The notes under the pieces were generated by a model. The model was given only the letters and a program-made list of their open reading frames with translations. It made no database searches and had not been told where the DNA came from. This document shows positions 43,909 through 51,708 of a stretch of DNA of 64,000 nucleotides, piece after piece. Position 1 is the first letter of the stretch. Each line of letters begins with the position of its first letter. Made by a program: the position numbers and the translations under genes. The DNA comes from Streptomyces canus 299MFChir4.1. GTDB taxonomy: Bacteria; Actinomycetota; Actinomycetes; Streptomycetales; Streptomycetaceae. The stretch is from assembly GCF_000383615.1 (NCBI RefSeq), contig NZ_KB911583.1:781462-845461 (forward strand), read 5' to 3'.

Positions 43909-45096
43909 CTAGAGGAACGGCGTACCGGCGTCCAGCCCCGACAACACCCTGCCGTACAACTCCAGATTCGCTGCGGGGTTGACGAAGGAGTGCAGATTCA
44001 GGGCGTTGAGATCCCGTACGGCACGTTGGACGGGGACCTCCAGGCGCAGCGACGACGCACCGGAGGCGGAACCGATCAGATCAACGGCCTCCTTGCACAG
44101 CCGCGCCACGTAACCGCTCTGGGCGCGGATCCGAGCGCGTTCCTCCGGCGTGTACCGGTTGCCGTCCGCGGCACGGGCATCGATCAGCGAGACGAAGTCG
44201 GCGGTGAGCAGTTCGGCACAGGAGATCTTCATCGCGGCCTCGGCGAACTGCAGATGGGTCAGCGGGGCTTCGTGCTGATGCTCGTAGAACGTGTAGGTGA
44301 TGCCCCGCCGGTGGATGAGCTCGCCGAACTCGGCCAGCGCCGCCCTGGCCGGACCGAGGGCGCCGGCCGCCGTCCAGACGCAGAACAGCAGGAGGACGGG
44401 CATGCCGTAGAAGGGGTCGGCGCTGTTGAGCCGAGAGGGGAAGGAGCCGCTCAGCAACGGCCCCAGGGGCAGTGCGCGGTGGGCCGGGACACGGACGGCA
44501 CGGGCCACGACACTGTTGCTGCCGCTCCCGGCCAGACCGGACACGTGCCAGTCGTCGACCACGTCGAGCTGGGTCATCGGAACGGCCGTCCACAGCAGCT
44601 CCGGTGGGCGGCCGTCCCCGGAGTCCGACACCGTGGTCAGCAGGTGCCAGTCGGAGTCCTGGCAGCCGGTGGCGAACGGGGAGGTGCCGTCGACGACGTA
44701 ACCCCCCTCCGCCGGACGGGCCTTCGCCTTCGGGACGAGGGTGCCGCTGACCCGTACGTCGGGGTCGGCGAAGATCTCGTCCTGCGCCTCGTCCGGGAAG
44801 AGCGCCGCGATGAACGCGCACCCGGCCTGGATCAGCGTCGTGAACCCGGTCGACCCGCACGCGGCGGAGACCTCGCTCAGCACGTCGACCTGCGTACGCG
44901 CCGAGGACTGGTAACCGCCGTACCGGCGGGGGATGTTCATGCGATGGACCCCGGCGTCCGTGAGGGCGGTGACGACCTCGCCGGTCACCCGGCGTTCCTG
45001 CTCCGCGCGCAGGGCGTGCGAACGGATGAGAGGCTGAAGTTTCCGTACGCGTTCGACGAGTTCGGCGTCCGAGTTCGGTGCGGATGAACCAGCCAA
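43909..45096 (-). CDS. Acyl-CoA-dehydrogenase-fold flavin-dependent monooxygenase-like protein
   Basis: 395 residues with the acyl-CoA dehydrogenase fold: VVTALTDAGVHRMNIPRRYGGY, SGTLVPKAKARPAEGGYVVDGTSPFATGC, SGLAGSGSNSVVARAVRVPAH and a C-terminal helical part (CKEAVDLIGSASGASSLRLEVPVQRAVRDLNA). The SGL.GSGS and RDLNAL.LH patterns resemble two-component monooxygenases (HpaB/HsaA, group D) rather than beta-oxidation dehydrogenases; the catalytic Glu of the latter is not evident. A flavin reductase partner is not adjacent. ATG at 45096. Confidence 0.8.
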   Translation of the reverse strand: MAGSSAPNSDAELVERVRKLQPLIRSHALRAEQERRVTGEVVTALTDAGVHRMNIPRRYGGYQSSARTQVDVLSEVSAACGSTGFTTLIQAGCAFIAALFPDEAQDEIFADPDVRVSGTLVPKAKARPAEGGYVVDGTSPFATGCQDSDWHLLTTVSDSGDGRPPELLWTAVPMTQLDVVDDWHVSGLAGSGSNSVVARAVRVPAHRALPLGPLLSGSFPSRLNSADPFYGMPVLLLFCVWTAAGALGPARAALAEFGELIHRRGITYTFYEHQHEAPLTHLQFAEAAMKISCAELLTADFVSLIDARAADGNRYTPEERARIRAQSGYVARLCKEAVDLIGSASGASSLRLEVPVQRAVRDLNALNLHSFVNPAANLELYGRVLSGLDAGTPFL

Positions 45097-45201
45097 GACA
45101 AGACCTCCGAGCCCGATGCGCGGGGAGAACTCTCACCGTGACGCCGAACCCGATGGGTGTCAACGCCCCCTTCAGGCCGTCCTGTTGATGCGGTCAGGCA
45201 A

Positions 45202-45218
45202 GATACATCGGATGGGTT
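45202..45218. promoter_or_regulatory. Second, degenerate copy of the GH95 operator
   Basis: GATACATCGGATGGGTT matches 13 of 17 positions of the reverse complement of the dyad at 45346-45362, with an intact left half GATACATCGG. It is 144 bp upstream, a spacing that would allow looping. Confidence 0.4.
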
Positions 45219-45313
45219 ACGGAGGATGGTCTGGTCCTGTTGACGTGCGGATCTCAGTCCAATGACCCCTTATGTGGCTTAACCCTGCGGCAATTCGCGG
45301 AGTGCTGAGGTTA

Positions 45314-45342
45314 TTGACAGGTGCACAAGCCCCTCTTAGGTT
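45314..45342 (+). promoter_or_regulatory. Promoter of the GH95-GH97 operon
   Basis: TTGACA (45314-45319), 17-bp spacer, TAGGTT (45337-45342): near-consensus housekeeping promoter. Predicted start about 45349, about 38 nt before the ATG. Confidence 0.65.
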
Positions 45343-45345
45343 CCC

Positions 45346-45362
45346 GATACACCCGATGTATC
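45346..45362. promoter_or_regulatory. Operator over the GH95 transcription start
   Basis: GATACACCCGATGTATC: perfect 6-bp arms GATACA/TGTATC with a 5-bp spacer, covering the predicted start and the first transcribed bases. Its placement suits a repressor. Confidence 0.6.
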
Positions 45363-45386
45363 AAGGACCCGCTCTGGAGGACGACG

Positions 45387-47696
45387 ATGACCTCACAGCC
45401 GGAGAAACACCCGCGGCCGCCCCGCAGAGCCGTACTCGGCACCGCGCTGGGCGGAGCCGCGGCGGTCGCGTTACCCGGTACGGCGCACGCCGCAGCACCG
45501 ACGTCTGCGCAGGGGAGCACCGCACGCCCCTGGAAGCTTCGCGACACGATGACCGCCGACAGCGCCTGGGAGGGGTTCCTGCGCGCGCAGGACCTGCTGT
45601 GGACCAGGCTGCCCACCCTCTGGCACGAGGGCCCGTTCCTCGGTGACGGCCAACTCGGCAGCATGATCTACCAGGAGCCCGGCGCCAACCGGATCCGCTT
45701 CACCGTCCAGCACGGCCGAGTCCAGGACCACCGGCCCGAGTTCGGCAGCGGCTGGGGCACCTGCCGCCTCCCCGTCGGCCACCTCACCCTCGAACCGGCC
45801 GGCACCATCACCTCCGTCGACTGGCGGCTGAGCCTGTGGAACGCCGAACTCACCGGCACCGTCACCACCACGGCCGGCACCCTCACCCTCGCCGCCCTCA
45901 TCCACGACGAGGTTCTCGCCGTACGCGTCACTGCCGACGGCGGTGAACGGGCCACCTGGACCTTCCACCCCGAAGAAGCCATCAGCCCCCGCAAGATCAG
46001 CGAGGCGCCGCCCTCCGGCTACACCGCCAACCCGCCCTGGACGACCCGCACCGCCTCGGACGGCACCGAACAGGTGCTCCAGCCCCTCACCGGCGGTGGC
46101 CAGACCGCCACCGCCCACCGCCGCACCGGCCACGACCTGCTGCTCAGCGTCGGTCACAGCCACCCGTCCGACACCGCCGCGGAGGCCGACTCGCTGCGCA
46201 ACCTGAGCCGCGCGAAGTCGTACAGCGTGCTCAGGCAACGGCATACCAGCTGGTGGCACGCGTTCTACCGCAAGAGCTTCGTGTCGTTCCCCGACCAGCG
46301 CCTCCAGAGCTTCCACTGGATCCAGCTCTACAAGGTCGCCTCCGCCAGCCGCGCGGGCGGTCCCGTCATGGCCACCTGCGGACCCTGGCTGGAGCCCACA
46401 CCCTGGCCCGCGGTCTGGTGGAACCTCAACGTCCAACTGGAGTACTGGCTCATCCACGCCTTCAACCATCCGGAGCTCGACTCCCTGGCCACCACCCTGC
46501 GCCAGAACCAGGAACAGCTCATCGCCAACGTGCCGGCCGCCTACCGCACCGACAGCTCGGGCATCGGCCGCAGCTCCGACATGTTCGCCAACCGCGGCGT
46601 CGGCCGACCCGGCACCGGAGCAGAGACCGGCGACCTCACCTGGGCCCTGCACAACGTGTGGCTGTCCTACCGGCACTCCATGGACCAGTCCCTACTGCGC
46701 GACACGATCTACCCCGTGCTGCGCCGCGCCATCAATTACTACCTGCACTTCCTCACCCCGGGCAGCGACGGCAAGCTCCACCTGCCCAGCACTCTCTCGC
46801 CCGAGTACCCCGTCGTCCCGCCGCAGGACACCAACTACGACCTGGCCCTGATCCGCTGGGGCTGCCAGACCCTTCTCGAGTCCGCCGAACTCCTCGGTGT
46901 CGACGACGAGTTGAAGCCGCGCTGGCAGGAGGTGCTGGCCAAGCTCACGCCGTACTCGGTCGACGCCAACGGCTTCATGATCGGCGCCGACACCCCCTAC
47001 TCCCAGTCCCACCGCCACTACTCCCACCTGCTGATGGTCTATCCCCTCTACCTCGTCAACTGGGACCAGCCCGAGAACCGGGACCTCATCACCAAGTCGG
47101 TCGTCCACTGGCACGAACTGACCGGCGCCCACCGCGGCTACAGCTACACCGGTGCCGCCTCCATGTACGCCATGGCCGGCGACGGCGACACCGCGATCAC
47201 CTACCTCCGCAAGTTCTTCGACCCCACCACCCGCTACCCCTGCCGGGCCAACACCCACTACACCGAGGCCGGCCCGGTCATCGAGACCCCGCTGTCCGCC
47301 TCGCAGTCCCTGCACGACATGTTCTGCCAGAGCTGGGGCGGGGTGATCCGTGTCTTCCCGGCCGTCCCGACCGCCTGGGCGGACCTCACCCTGCACAACT
47401 TCCGTACCCAGGGCGCCTTTCTGGTCAGCGCCGTCCGCAAGGCGGGAGTCACCCGCTTCATCAGGGTCAAGAGCCTGGCGGGCGAACCCCTCAAGCTCCG
47501 GCACGGCCTCACCGGCCGCCTCACCGCGGTTCTGGAGGACGGCACGGCGGCCCGCACCCACGACCTCGGTGACGGCGTCCTCGCCATCGACCTGCCCCGC
47601 GGCCGCGAAGTGCTCGTCCACACCGGCTCCCGTCCCGACCTGAGCATCACGCCCGTCGCCGTCAGCGAGCCGGGACCGGCGTGGGGACTGCCGTAA
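45387..47696 (+). CDS. GH95-like glycoside hydrolase, Tat-exported
   Basis: 769 residues. A Tat-like signal (RRAVLGTALGGAAAVALPGTAHA) precedes a GH95-type layout: N-terminal beta-sandwich (about 55-285), linker, an (alpha/alpha)6 barrel (about 300-665) and a C-terminal beta domain. GH95 catalytic landmarks can be aligned: paired asparagines in WWNLNVQLEYW (Asn346, Asn348) and the acid Glu473 in LSPEYP. The base, normally Asp in a DGNFG-like motif, aligns with IETPLSASQ (Glu633). GH95 enzymes are alpha-L-fucosidases or alpha-L-galactosidases; this may be a divergent subfamily. ATG 45387 with GGAGG RBS; GH97 follows 35 bp later. Confidence 0.82.
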   Translation: MTSQPEKHPRPPRRAVLGTALGGAAAVALPGTAHAAAPTSAQGSTARPWKLRDTMTADSAWEGFLRAQDLLWTRLPTLWHEGPFLGDGQLGSMIYQEPGANRIRFTVQHGRVQDHRPEFGSGWGTCRLPVGHLTLEPAGTITSVDWRLSLWNAELTGTVTTTAGTLTLAALIHDEVLAVRVTADGGERATWTFHPEEAISPRKISEAPPSGYTANPPWTTRTASDGTEQVLQPLTGGGQTATAHRRTGHDLLLSVGHSHPSDTAAEADSLRNLSRAKSYSVLRQRHTSWWHAFYRKSFVSFPDQRLQSFHWIQLYKVASASRAGGPVMATCGPWLEPTPWPAVWWNLNVQLEYWLIHAFNHPELDSLATTLRQNQEQLIANVPAAYRTDSSGIGRSSDMFANRGVGRPGTGAETGDLTWALHNVWLSYRHSMDQSLLRDTIYPVLRRAINYYLHFLTPGSDGKLHLPSTLSPEYPVVPPQDTNYDLALIRWGCQTLLESAELLGVDDELKPRWQEVLAKLTPYSVDANGFMIGADTPYSQSHRHYSHLLMVYPLYLVNWDQPENRDLITKSVVHWHELTGAHRGYSYTGAASMYAMAGDGDTAITYLRKFFDPTTRYPCRANTHYTEAGPVIETPLSASQSLHDMFCQSWGGVIRVFPAVPTAWADLTLHNFRTQGAFLVSAVRKAGVTRFIRVKSLAGEPLKLRHGLTGRLTAVLEDGTAARTHDLGDGVLAIDLPRGREVLVHTGSRPDLSITPVAVSEPGPAWGLP

Positions 47697-47731
47697 AGGC
47701 CGGCACAGGCAACACAACTCGGAGGACATCG

Positions 47732-49621
47732 ATGGCAGTTCCGATCAGAACAGCGGTCACCGCACTCTGCGCCTCGCTGGCGGCCGCACTCCTCACCACA
47801 GCACCCGCACAAGCAGAACAGCACGACCAGTCCTGGTCCCTGTCCGCGGGAGTACGCGCCCCGCGCGCACAGGTCACCCTCGACGACACCACGGGCACGC
47901 TGAGCCTCGCGGTGTCCCGGGAGGGCCGTACGGTCATCGAAGCGTCACCCGTCGGCCTCGTCACCGAACAGGCCGACCTGTCCAAGGACTTGCGCTTCCT
48001 GCACCGCAAGGACCGTACGGTGGAGGAGCGTTACCGCACCAAGTCAGGCAAGCGGCTGGACCGCCGGGTCCGTATGAACGAGACCCGCCTGTCCTTCGCC
48101 ACCGCCGCGGGCGCCCGTCTCGACCTCGTCGTGCGTGCCTCCGTGGACGGCATCGCCTACCGCTACGTCCTGCCCGCGGGAGCCGGTGACGTCCTCGGCG
48201 AGGCGTCCGCCTTCAACCTCCCCGCTGACGCGAAGGCATGGCTCGGCACCTACCGGGTCGACAACGAAGGCCAGTTCGCGCAGTACACCGCCGCCAGTGC
48301 ACCCACCGGCGCGTACTCCGACCAAGCCCTGTTCTCGACCGACGGCGGCTACACGCTGCTCGCCGAGACCGACCTCACCGGCTCCTACTCCGGCGCCCGC
48401 CTCGCCCACACCCAGGGCACCGGCACCTATCGCGTCGAGCTCGCAGACGAGCGGGTGACGAGCGACGGCCCTCTCGCCACCCCCTGGCGGGCCATGGTGA
48501 CCGGCGACCTCGCCACCGTCACCCGCTCCACCTTCACGGACGACCTCGCTCCCGCGTCCAAGGTTCGCGACAGCTCCTGGGTGCGTCCCGGTACCGTCCT
48601 GTGGACGTGGCTCGCGGGCGGCAGGGAGGCGGGTCAGAGTCTGGCCGCGCAGAAGGCGTACGTCGACTACGCGGCCGAACGCCACTGGCCCTATGAGGCA
48701 GTTGACGCCGGCTGGTACTACCGGCCGGGGGAGTGGGACGTCACCGACCCCGACTGGCAGACCGACAGCTGGATGCCGGAACTCGTCCGGTACGCCCGCG
48801 CCAAGGGCGTCGGCATCATCGTCTGGATCCACCAGCGCGACCTCGACACCCCCGCCGAGCGGGCCCAGTGGCTGCCGACCCTGGAGAAGTGGGGCGTGAA
48901 GGGAGTCAAGATCGACTTCATGAACTCCGAGGCCCAGCCCATGCTCCAGTGGTACGACAACATCCTCGCGGAGACGGCCGCCCACCACCTCATGGTCGAC
49001 TTCCACGGCTCCACGATCCCCAAGGGCATCCAGCGCACCTGGCCGCAGGTCATGACCCTGGAAGGCGTCGCGGGCGAGGAGAAGCGCACCAACACCGCCG
49101 CCCACCTCACCACGCTGCCCTTCACCCGCAACGTCATCGGCTCCATGGACTTCACACCGGGGGCGTTCCAGCGCGTGGGCCTGCGGCCCAACTCGGACGC
49201 GGCCGAGGTCGGCCTCGCCGTCGCCTACGAGTCGGGGCTGCAGATGCTGGCGGGCACCCCGGAGTCGTACGAGGCCAGGCCGCTCGCCCGGGGCTACTTC
49301 GACCAGATCCCCGCGGCCTGGGACGACACCCGACTCCTGGCGGGCGCACCCGGTCAGGAGGCCGTGCTGGCCCGCCGCAGCGGAGCGCGCTGGTTCCTGG
49401 GCGGGATCTACGCAGGTGCCGCACGCACGGCCGAGGTGCCGCTGTCCCTCGGTGCGGGCCGGTGGCTGGTGGAGACGATCCGGGACGGGGCCGACGGTCT
49501 CGTCCAGGACCGGCGGGTGCTGCGGGGCGGCGACACGCTCGCCGTCGACGTCGTGGCCAACGGCGGCTTCGCCGGACTCGCCTGCCCCTGGCGGCCGGGC
49601 ATCACCACCTGCCGGCGCTGA
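47732..49621 (+). CDS. GH97 glycoside hydrolase (retaining type), secreted
   Basis: 629 residues: signal peptide (about 1-30), N-terminal beta-sandwich (about 35-275), TIM barrel (about 285-540, VLWTWLAGGREAGQSLAAQKAYVDYAAE, given in part) and C-terminal beta domain. GVKIDFM carries Asp395 at the nucleophile position of retaining GH97 enzymes, and Glu444 in TLEGVAGEE is at the acid/base position; inverting members have Glu bases instead. Retaining GH97 members include alpha-galactosidases. ATG 47732 with GGAGG RBS. Co-transcribed with the GH95-like gene, suggesting sequential action on one galactose- or fucose-containing substrate. Confidence 0.9.
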   Translation: MAVPIRTAVTALCASLAAALLTTAPAQAEQHDQSWSLSAGVRAPRAQVTLDDTTGTLSLAVSREGRTVIEASPVGLVTEQADLSKDLRFLHRKDRTVEERYRTKSGKRLDRRVRMNETRLSFATAAGARLDLVVRASVDGIAYRYVLPAGAGDVLGEASAFNLPADAKAWLGTYRVDNEGQFAQYTAASAPTGAYSDQALFSTDGGYTLLAETDLTGSYSGARLAHTQGTGTYRVELADERVTSDGPLATPWRAMVTGDLATVTRSTFTDDLAPASKVRDSSWVRPGTVLWTWLAGGREAGQSLAAQKAYVDYAAERHWPYEAVDAGWYYRPGEWDVTDPDWQTDSWMPELVRYARAKGVGIIVWIHQRDLDTPAERAQWLPTLEKWGVKGVKIDFMNSEAQPMLQWYDNILAETAAHHLMVDFHGSTIPKGIQRTWPQVMTLEGVAGEEKRTNTAAHLTTLPFTRNVIGSMDFTPGAFQRVGLRPNSDAAEVGLAVAYESGLQMLAGTPESYEARPLARGYFDQIPAAWDDTRLLAGAPGQEAVLARRSGARWFLGGIYAGAARTAEVPLSLGAGRWLVETIRDGADGLVQDRRVLRGGDTLAVDVVANGGFAGLACPWRPGITTCRR

Positions 49622-49637
49622 GCGCACTCCGTTCCGG

Positions 49638-49682
49638 GAGCCGGATTCGATCAGCGAGGACGCTGCTGATCGAATCCGGCTC
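49638..49682 (+). terminator. 18-bp hairpin terminator after GH97
   Basis: 49638-49655 pairs perfectly with 49665-49682, 9-nt loop GAGGACGCT, starting 16 bp after the stop codon. It closes the GH95-GH97 operon. Confidence 0.85.
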
Positions 49683-49725
49683 GGCGTGCGCCGGGCCTCG
49701 CTAGGCTGGTGCCGGAGGTGCCCAA

Positions 49726-50964
49726 GTGGCCGTACCAGCAAGCGAGTTGCAGGACTCTCCCGAGTCCACGACCGTCGTGGTGATCGGCGCGGGCCCGGCC
49801 GGGATGACCGTCGCCACGCTGCTGCGGCACAGCGGCATCGACTGCGTCGTCCTGGAACGCCGCTCCCGCGACCACGTGGCGCAGCGCCAGCGGGCCGGCA
49901 TCGTCGAGACGCGCGCTGTCCGCATGTTCGACTCCTGGGGGCTGTCGGACCGGGTCCTCGGCGGTGTCCCGTACGACGGCATCCTGGAGTTCCGGGTGGA
50001 CGGCCACAGCCGGCTGGTGTCCGACAGCGACGGCTCCGACGGCCCGCCGGCTCGTCTGTGCCCCCAGCAGATCCTCGTGCAGAAACTCACCGCGACGTTC
50101 CTGGAGAACGGCGGCGACCTGCGCTTCGAGGCCGCCGACGTCTCCCTGCACGACCTGACCGGCGACCGCCCCACCGTCCGCTACCGCACACCTGACGGCA
50201 CGCTCCGCGCGATCACCTGCGAGTTCGTCGCCGGCTGCGACGGCGATCGCGGCGTCAGCCGTACGGCCGTCCCGGACGGCGTGCTGACCACGTACGCCTT
50301 CGACCACGGCATCGGCTGGCTCACCGTCCTGGCCGACGCCCCGCCCCCGGCCCACCCCCTCCTCGCGACCAGCCGGGAGGGCTTCGCCGCCCACTTCCCC
50401 CGCGGCCCGCACGCGAGCCGCTACTACCTCCAGTGCCCGCCCGACGACGACCCCGGCGGCTGGCCCGACGACCGCGTCCGGGATGCCCTGCGCTCCCGGC
50501 TCGGCGATCCCGCCCTGGTCTTCGGCCCGATCACCGACCGCGAGATCTTCCGGCTCCGCAGCCTCGTCCACGACCCCATGCAGTACGGCCGTCTCTTCCT
50601 GGTCGGCGACGCGGCGCACATCGTGTCACCCATGGGCGGCAAGGGCATGAACCTCGCCCTGTACGACGCCGACGTCCTCGTCCGGGCCGTACGCGACTTC
50701 GTCCGAGGCGACGAGTCCGCCCTGCGCGGCTACTCGGCGCGCTGTCTGCGCCGCGTCTGGAACGACCAGGAGTTCTCCCACTGGCTCACCCGCACCCTGC
50801 ACGACGCGGGCGACCGCGAACCCTTCCTGCGTCACCTGGCCCGCGCCCGCCTCGACCGCCTCTTCAACTCCCCGGCCGCGGCCCGCGCCTTCGCCGAACT
50901 CATGACGGGACTGGACCCGACCGGGGACGCGGTGCCCCGAGAAGTCCTTGGCGACCTCTCCTGA
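49726..50964 (+). CDS. pobA: 4-hydroxybenzoate 3-monooxygenase-like FAD hydroxylase
   Basis: 412 residues of the class A flavin hydroxylase family. Dinucleotide-binding VVVIGAGPAGMTVATLLRHSG, the PHBH-like ERRSRDHVAQRQRAGIVE, the DG motif VAGCDGDRG and GD motif FLVGDAAHIVSPMGGKGMNLAL are all present, and size matches PobA (about 394). It would convert 4-hydroxybenzoate to protocatechuate using NAD(P)H and oxygen. GTG 49726 with CCGGAGG RBS. No protocatechuate pathway genes adjoin it, so a related aromatic substrate remains possible. Confidence 0.85.
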   Translation: MAVPASELQDSPESTTVVVIGAGPAGMTVATLLRHSGIDCVVLERRSRDHVAQRQRAGIVETRAVRMFDSWGLSDRVLGGVPYDGILEFRVDGHSRLVSDSDGSDGPPARLCPQQILVQKLTATFLENGGDLRFEAADVSLHDLTGDRPTVRYRTPDGTLRAITCEFVAGCDGDRGVSRTAVPDGVLTTYAFDHGIGWLTVLADAPPPAHPLLATSREGFAAHFPRGPHASRYYLQCPPDDDPGGWPDDRVRDALRSRLGDPALVFGPITDREIFRLRSLVHDPMQYGRLFLVGDAAHIVSPMGGKGMNLALYDADVLVRAVRDFVRGDESALRGYSARCLRRVWNDQEFSHWLTRTLHDAGDREPFLRHLARARLDRLFNSPAAARAFAELMTGLDPTGDAVPREVLGDLS

Positions 50965-51090
50965 GGCTCGCCCAGCGGCGGGTGAGCCGACGGAGAGGGG
51001 GACCGTCACCGCCCGCCGACCGGTCCCTGAGCCACGCCGTGCCGGAACCGCCGCCCACGCTCCGCGGATCGCAGGGCGCACAGTGGAGGC

Positions 51091-51516
51091 ATGACCGCAG
51101 ACGAGGGGAACATCCTGGCCCGGGGACGCGTGGCGACCCGGCTGCCCGCCCAGGACCTGGACCGGGCCCGGCGCTTCTACGCCGAGCAGCTGGGTCTTGA
51201 GCCCGTCGACGAACGCCCCGGCGGACTGCTGTACCGCTGCGGGGGCACGGACTTCGCCCTCTTCCAGTCGGCCGGGTCGTCGCCCGGCACCTTCACCCAG
51301 ATGGGATGGCAGGTCGACGACATCGAGACGGCCGTCTCCCAACTCCGGCAGCGCGGCGTGGTCTTCGAGGAGGTCGACGTCCCCGGCCTCCGCACCGAGA
51401 ACGGCATCGCCGACGTCGACGGCAACTACCCGAGCAAGCACGCCCGGGGAGAACGCGCGGCCTGGTTCCGTGACAGCGAGGGCAACCTGCTCGGCATCGG
51501 CGAGCCGGTCCGCTGA
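51091..51516 (+). CDS. VOC-superfamily (glyoxalase-like) protein
   Basis: 141 residues forming one vicinal-oxygen-chelate fold: TRLPAQDLDRARRFYAEQLGLEPVD, LLYRCGGTDFALFQS, GWQVDDIETAVSQLRQRGVVFEEVD and AAWFRDSEGNLLGIGEP. The Glu of the usual metal site near the C-terminus is less clear. Members include dioxygenases, glyoxalases and drug-binding proteins; no specific function can be given. ATG 51091, 126 bp after the PobA-like gene. Confidence 0.87.
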   Translation: MTADEGNILARGRVATRLPAQDLDRARRFYAEQLGLEPVDERPGGLLYRCGGTDFALFQSAGSSPGTFTQMGWQVDDIETAVSQLRQRGVVFEEVDVPGLRTENGIADVDGNYPSKHARGERAAWFRDSEGNLLGIGEPVR

Positions 51517-51708
51517 ACCGGGGTCCCGGACCTGGCGCGTGTCGTGGGCGGGCAACGGTTGTCACTGGCGTGTCACAGCACGCCGGGGCCCCACAACTTG
51601 TTCCCGGCTCGTCGTGTCGAACCCTGCGTTGCGACCGCCTTGCGGCCGAGACCAGTCGGTTGGACCAGCCGACTGACAGAGCGTCAGCATCCCACGGGGG
51701 GACCAGAC

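Noticed and set aside
43909..45096. Annotation as beta-oxidation acyl-CoA dehydrogenase
   Set aside because: Motifs and size fit the fold, but the catalytic Glu context is not seen and the C-terminal pattern resembles flavin-dependent monooxygenases; kept as monooxygenase-like with reduced confidence.
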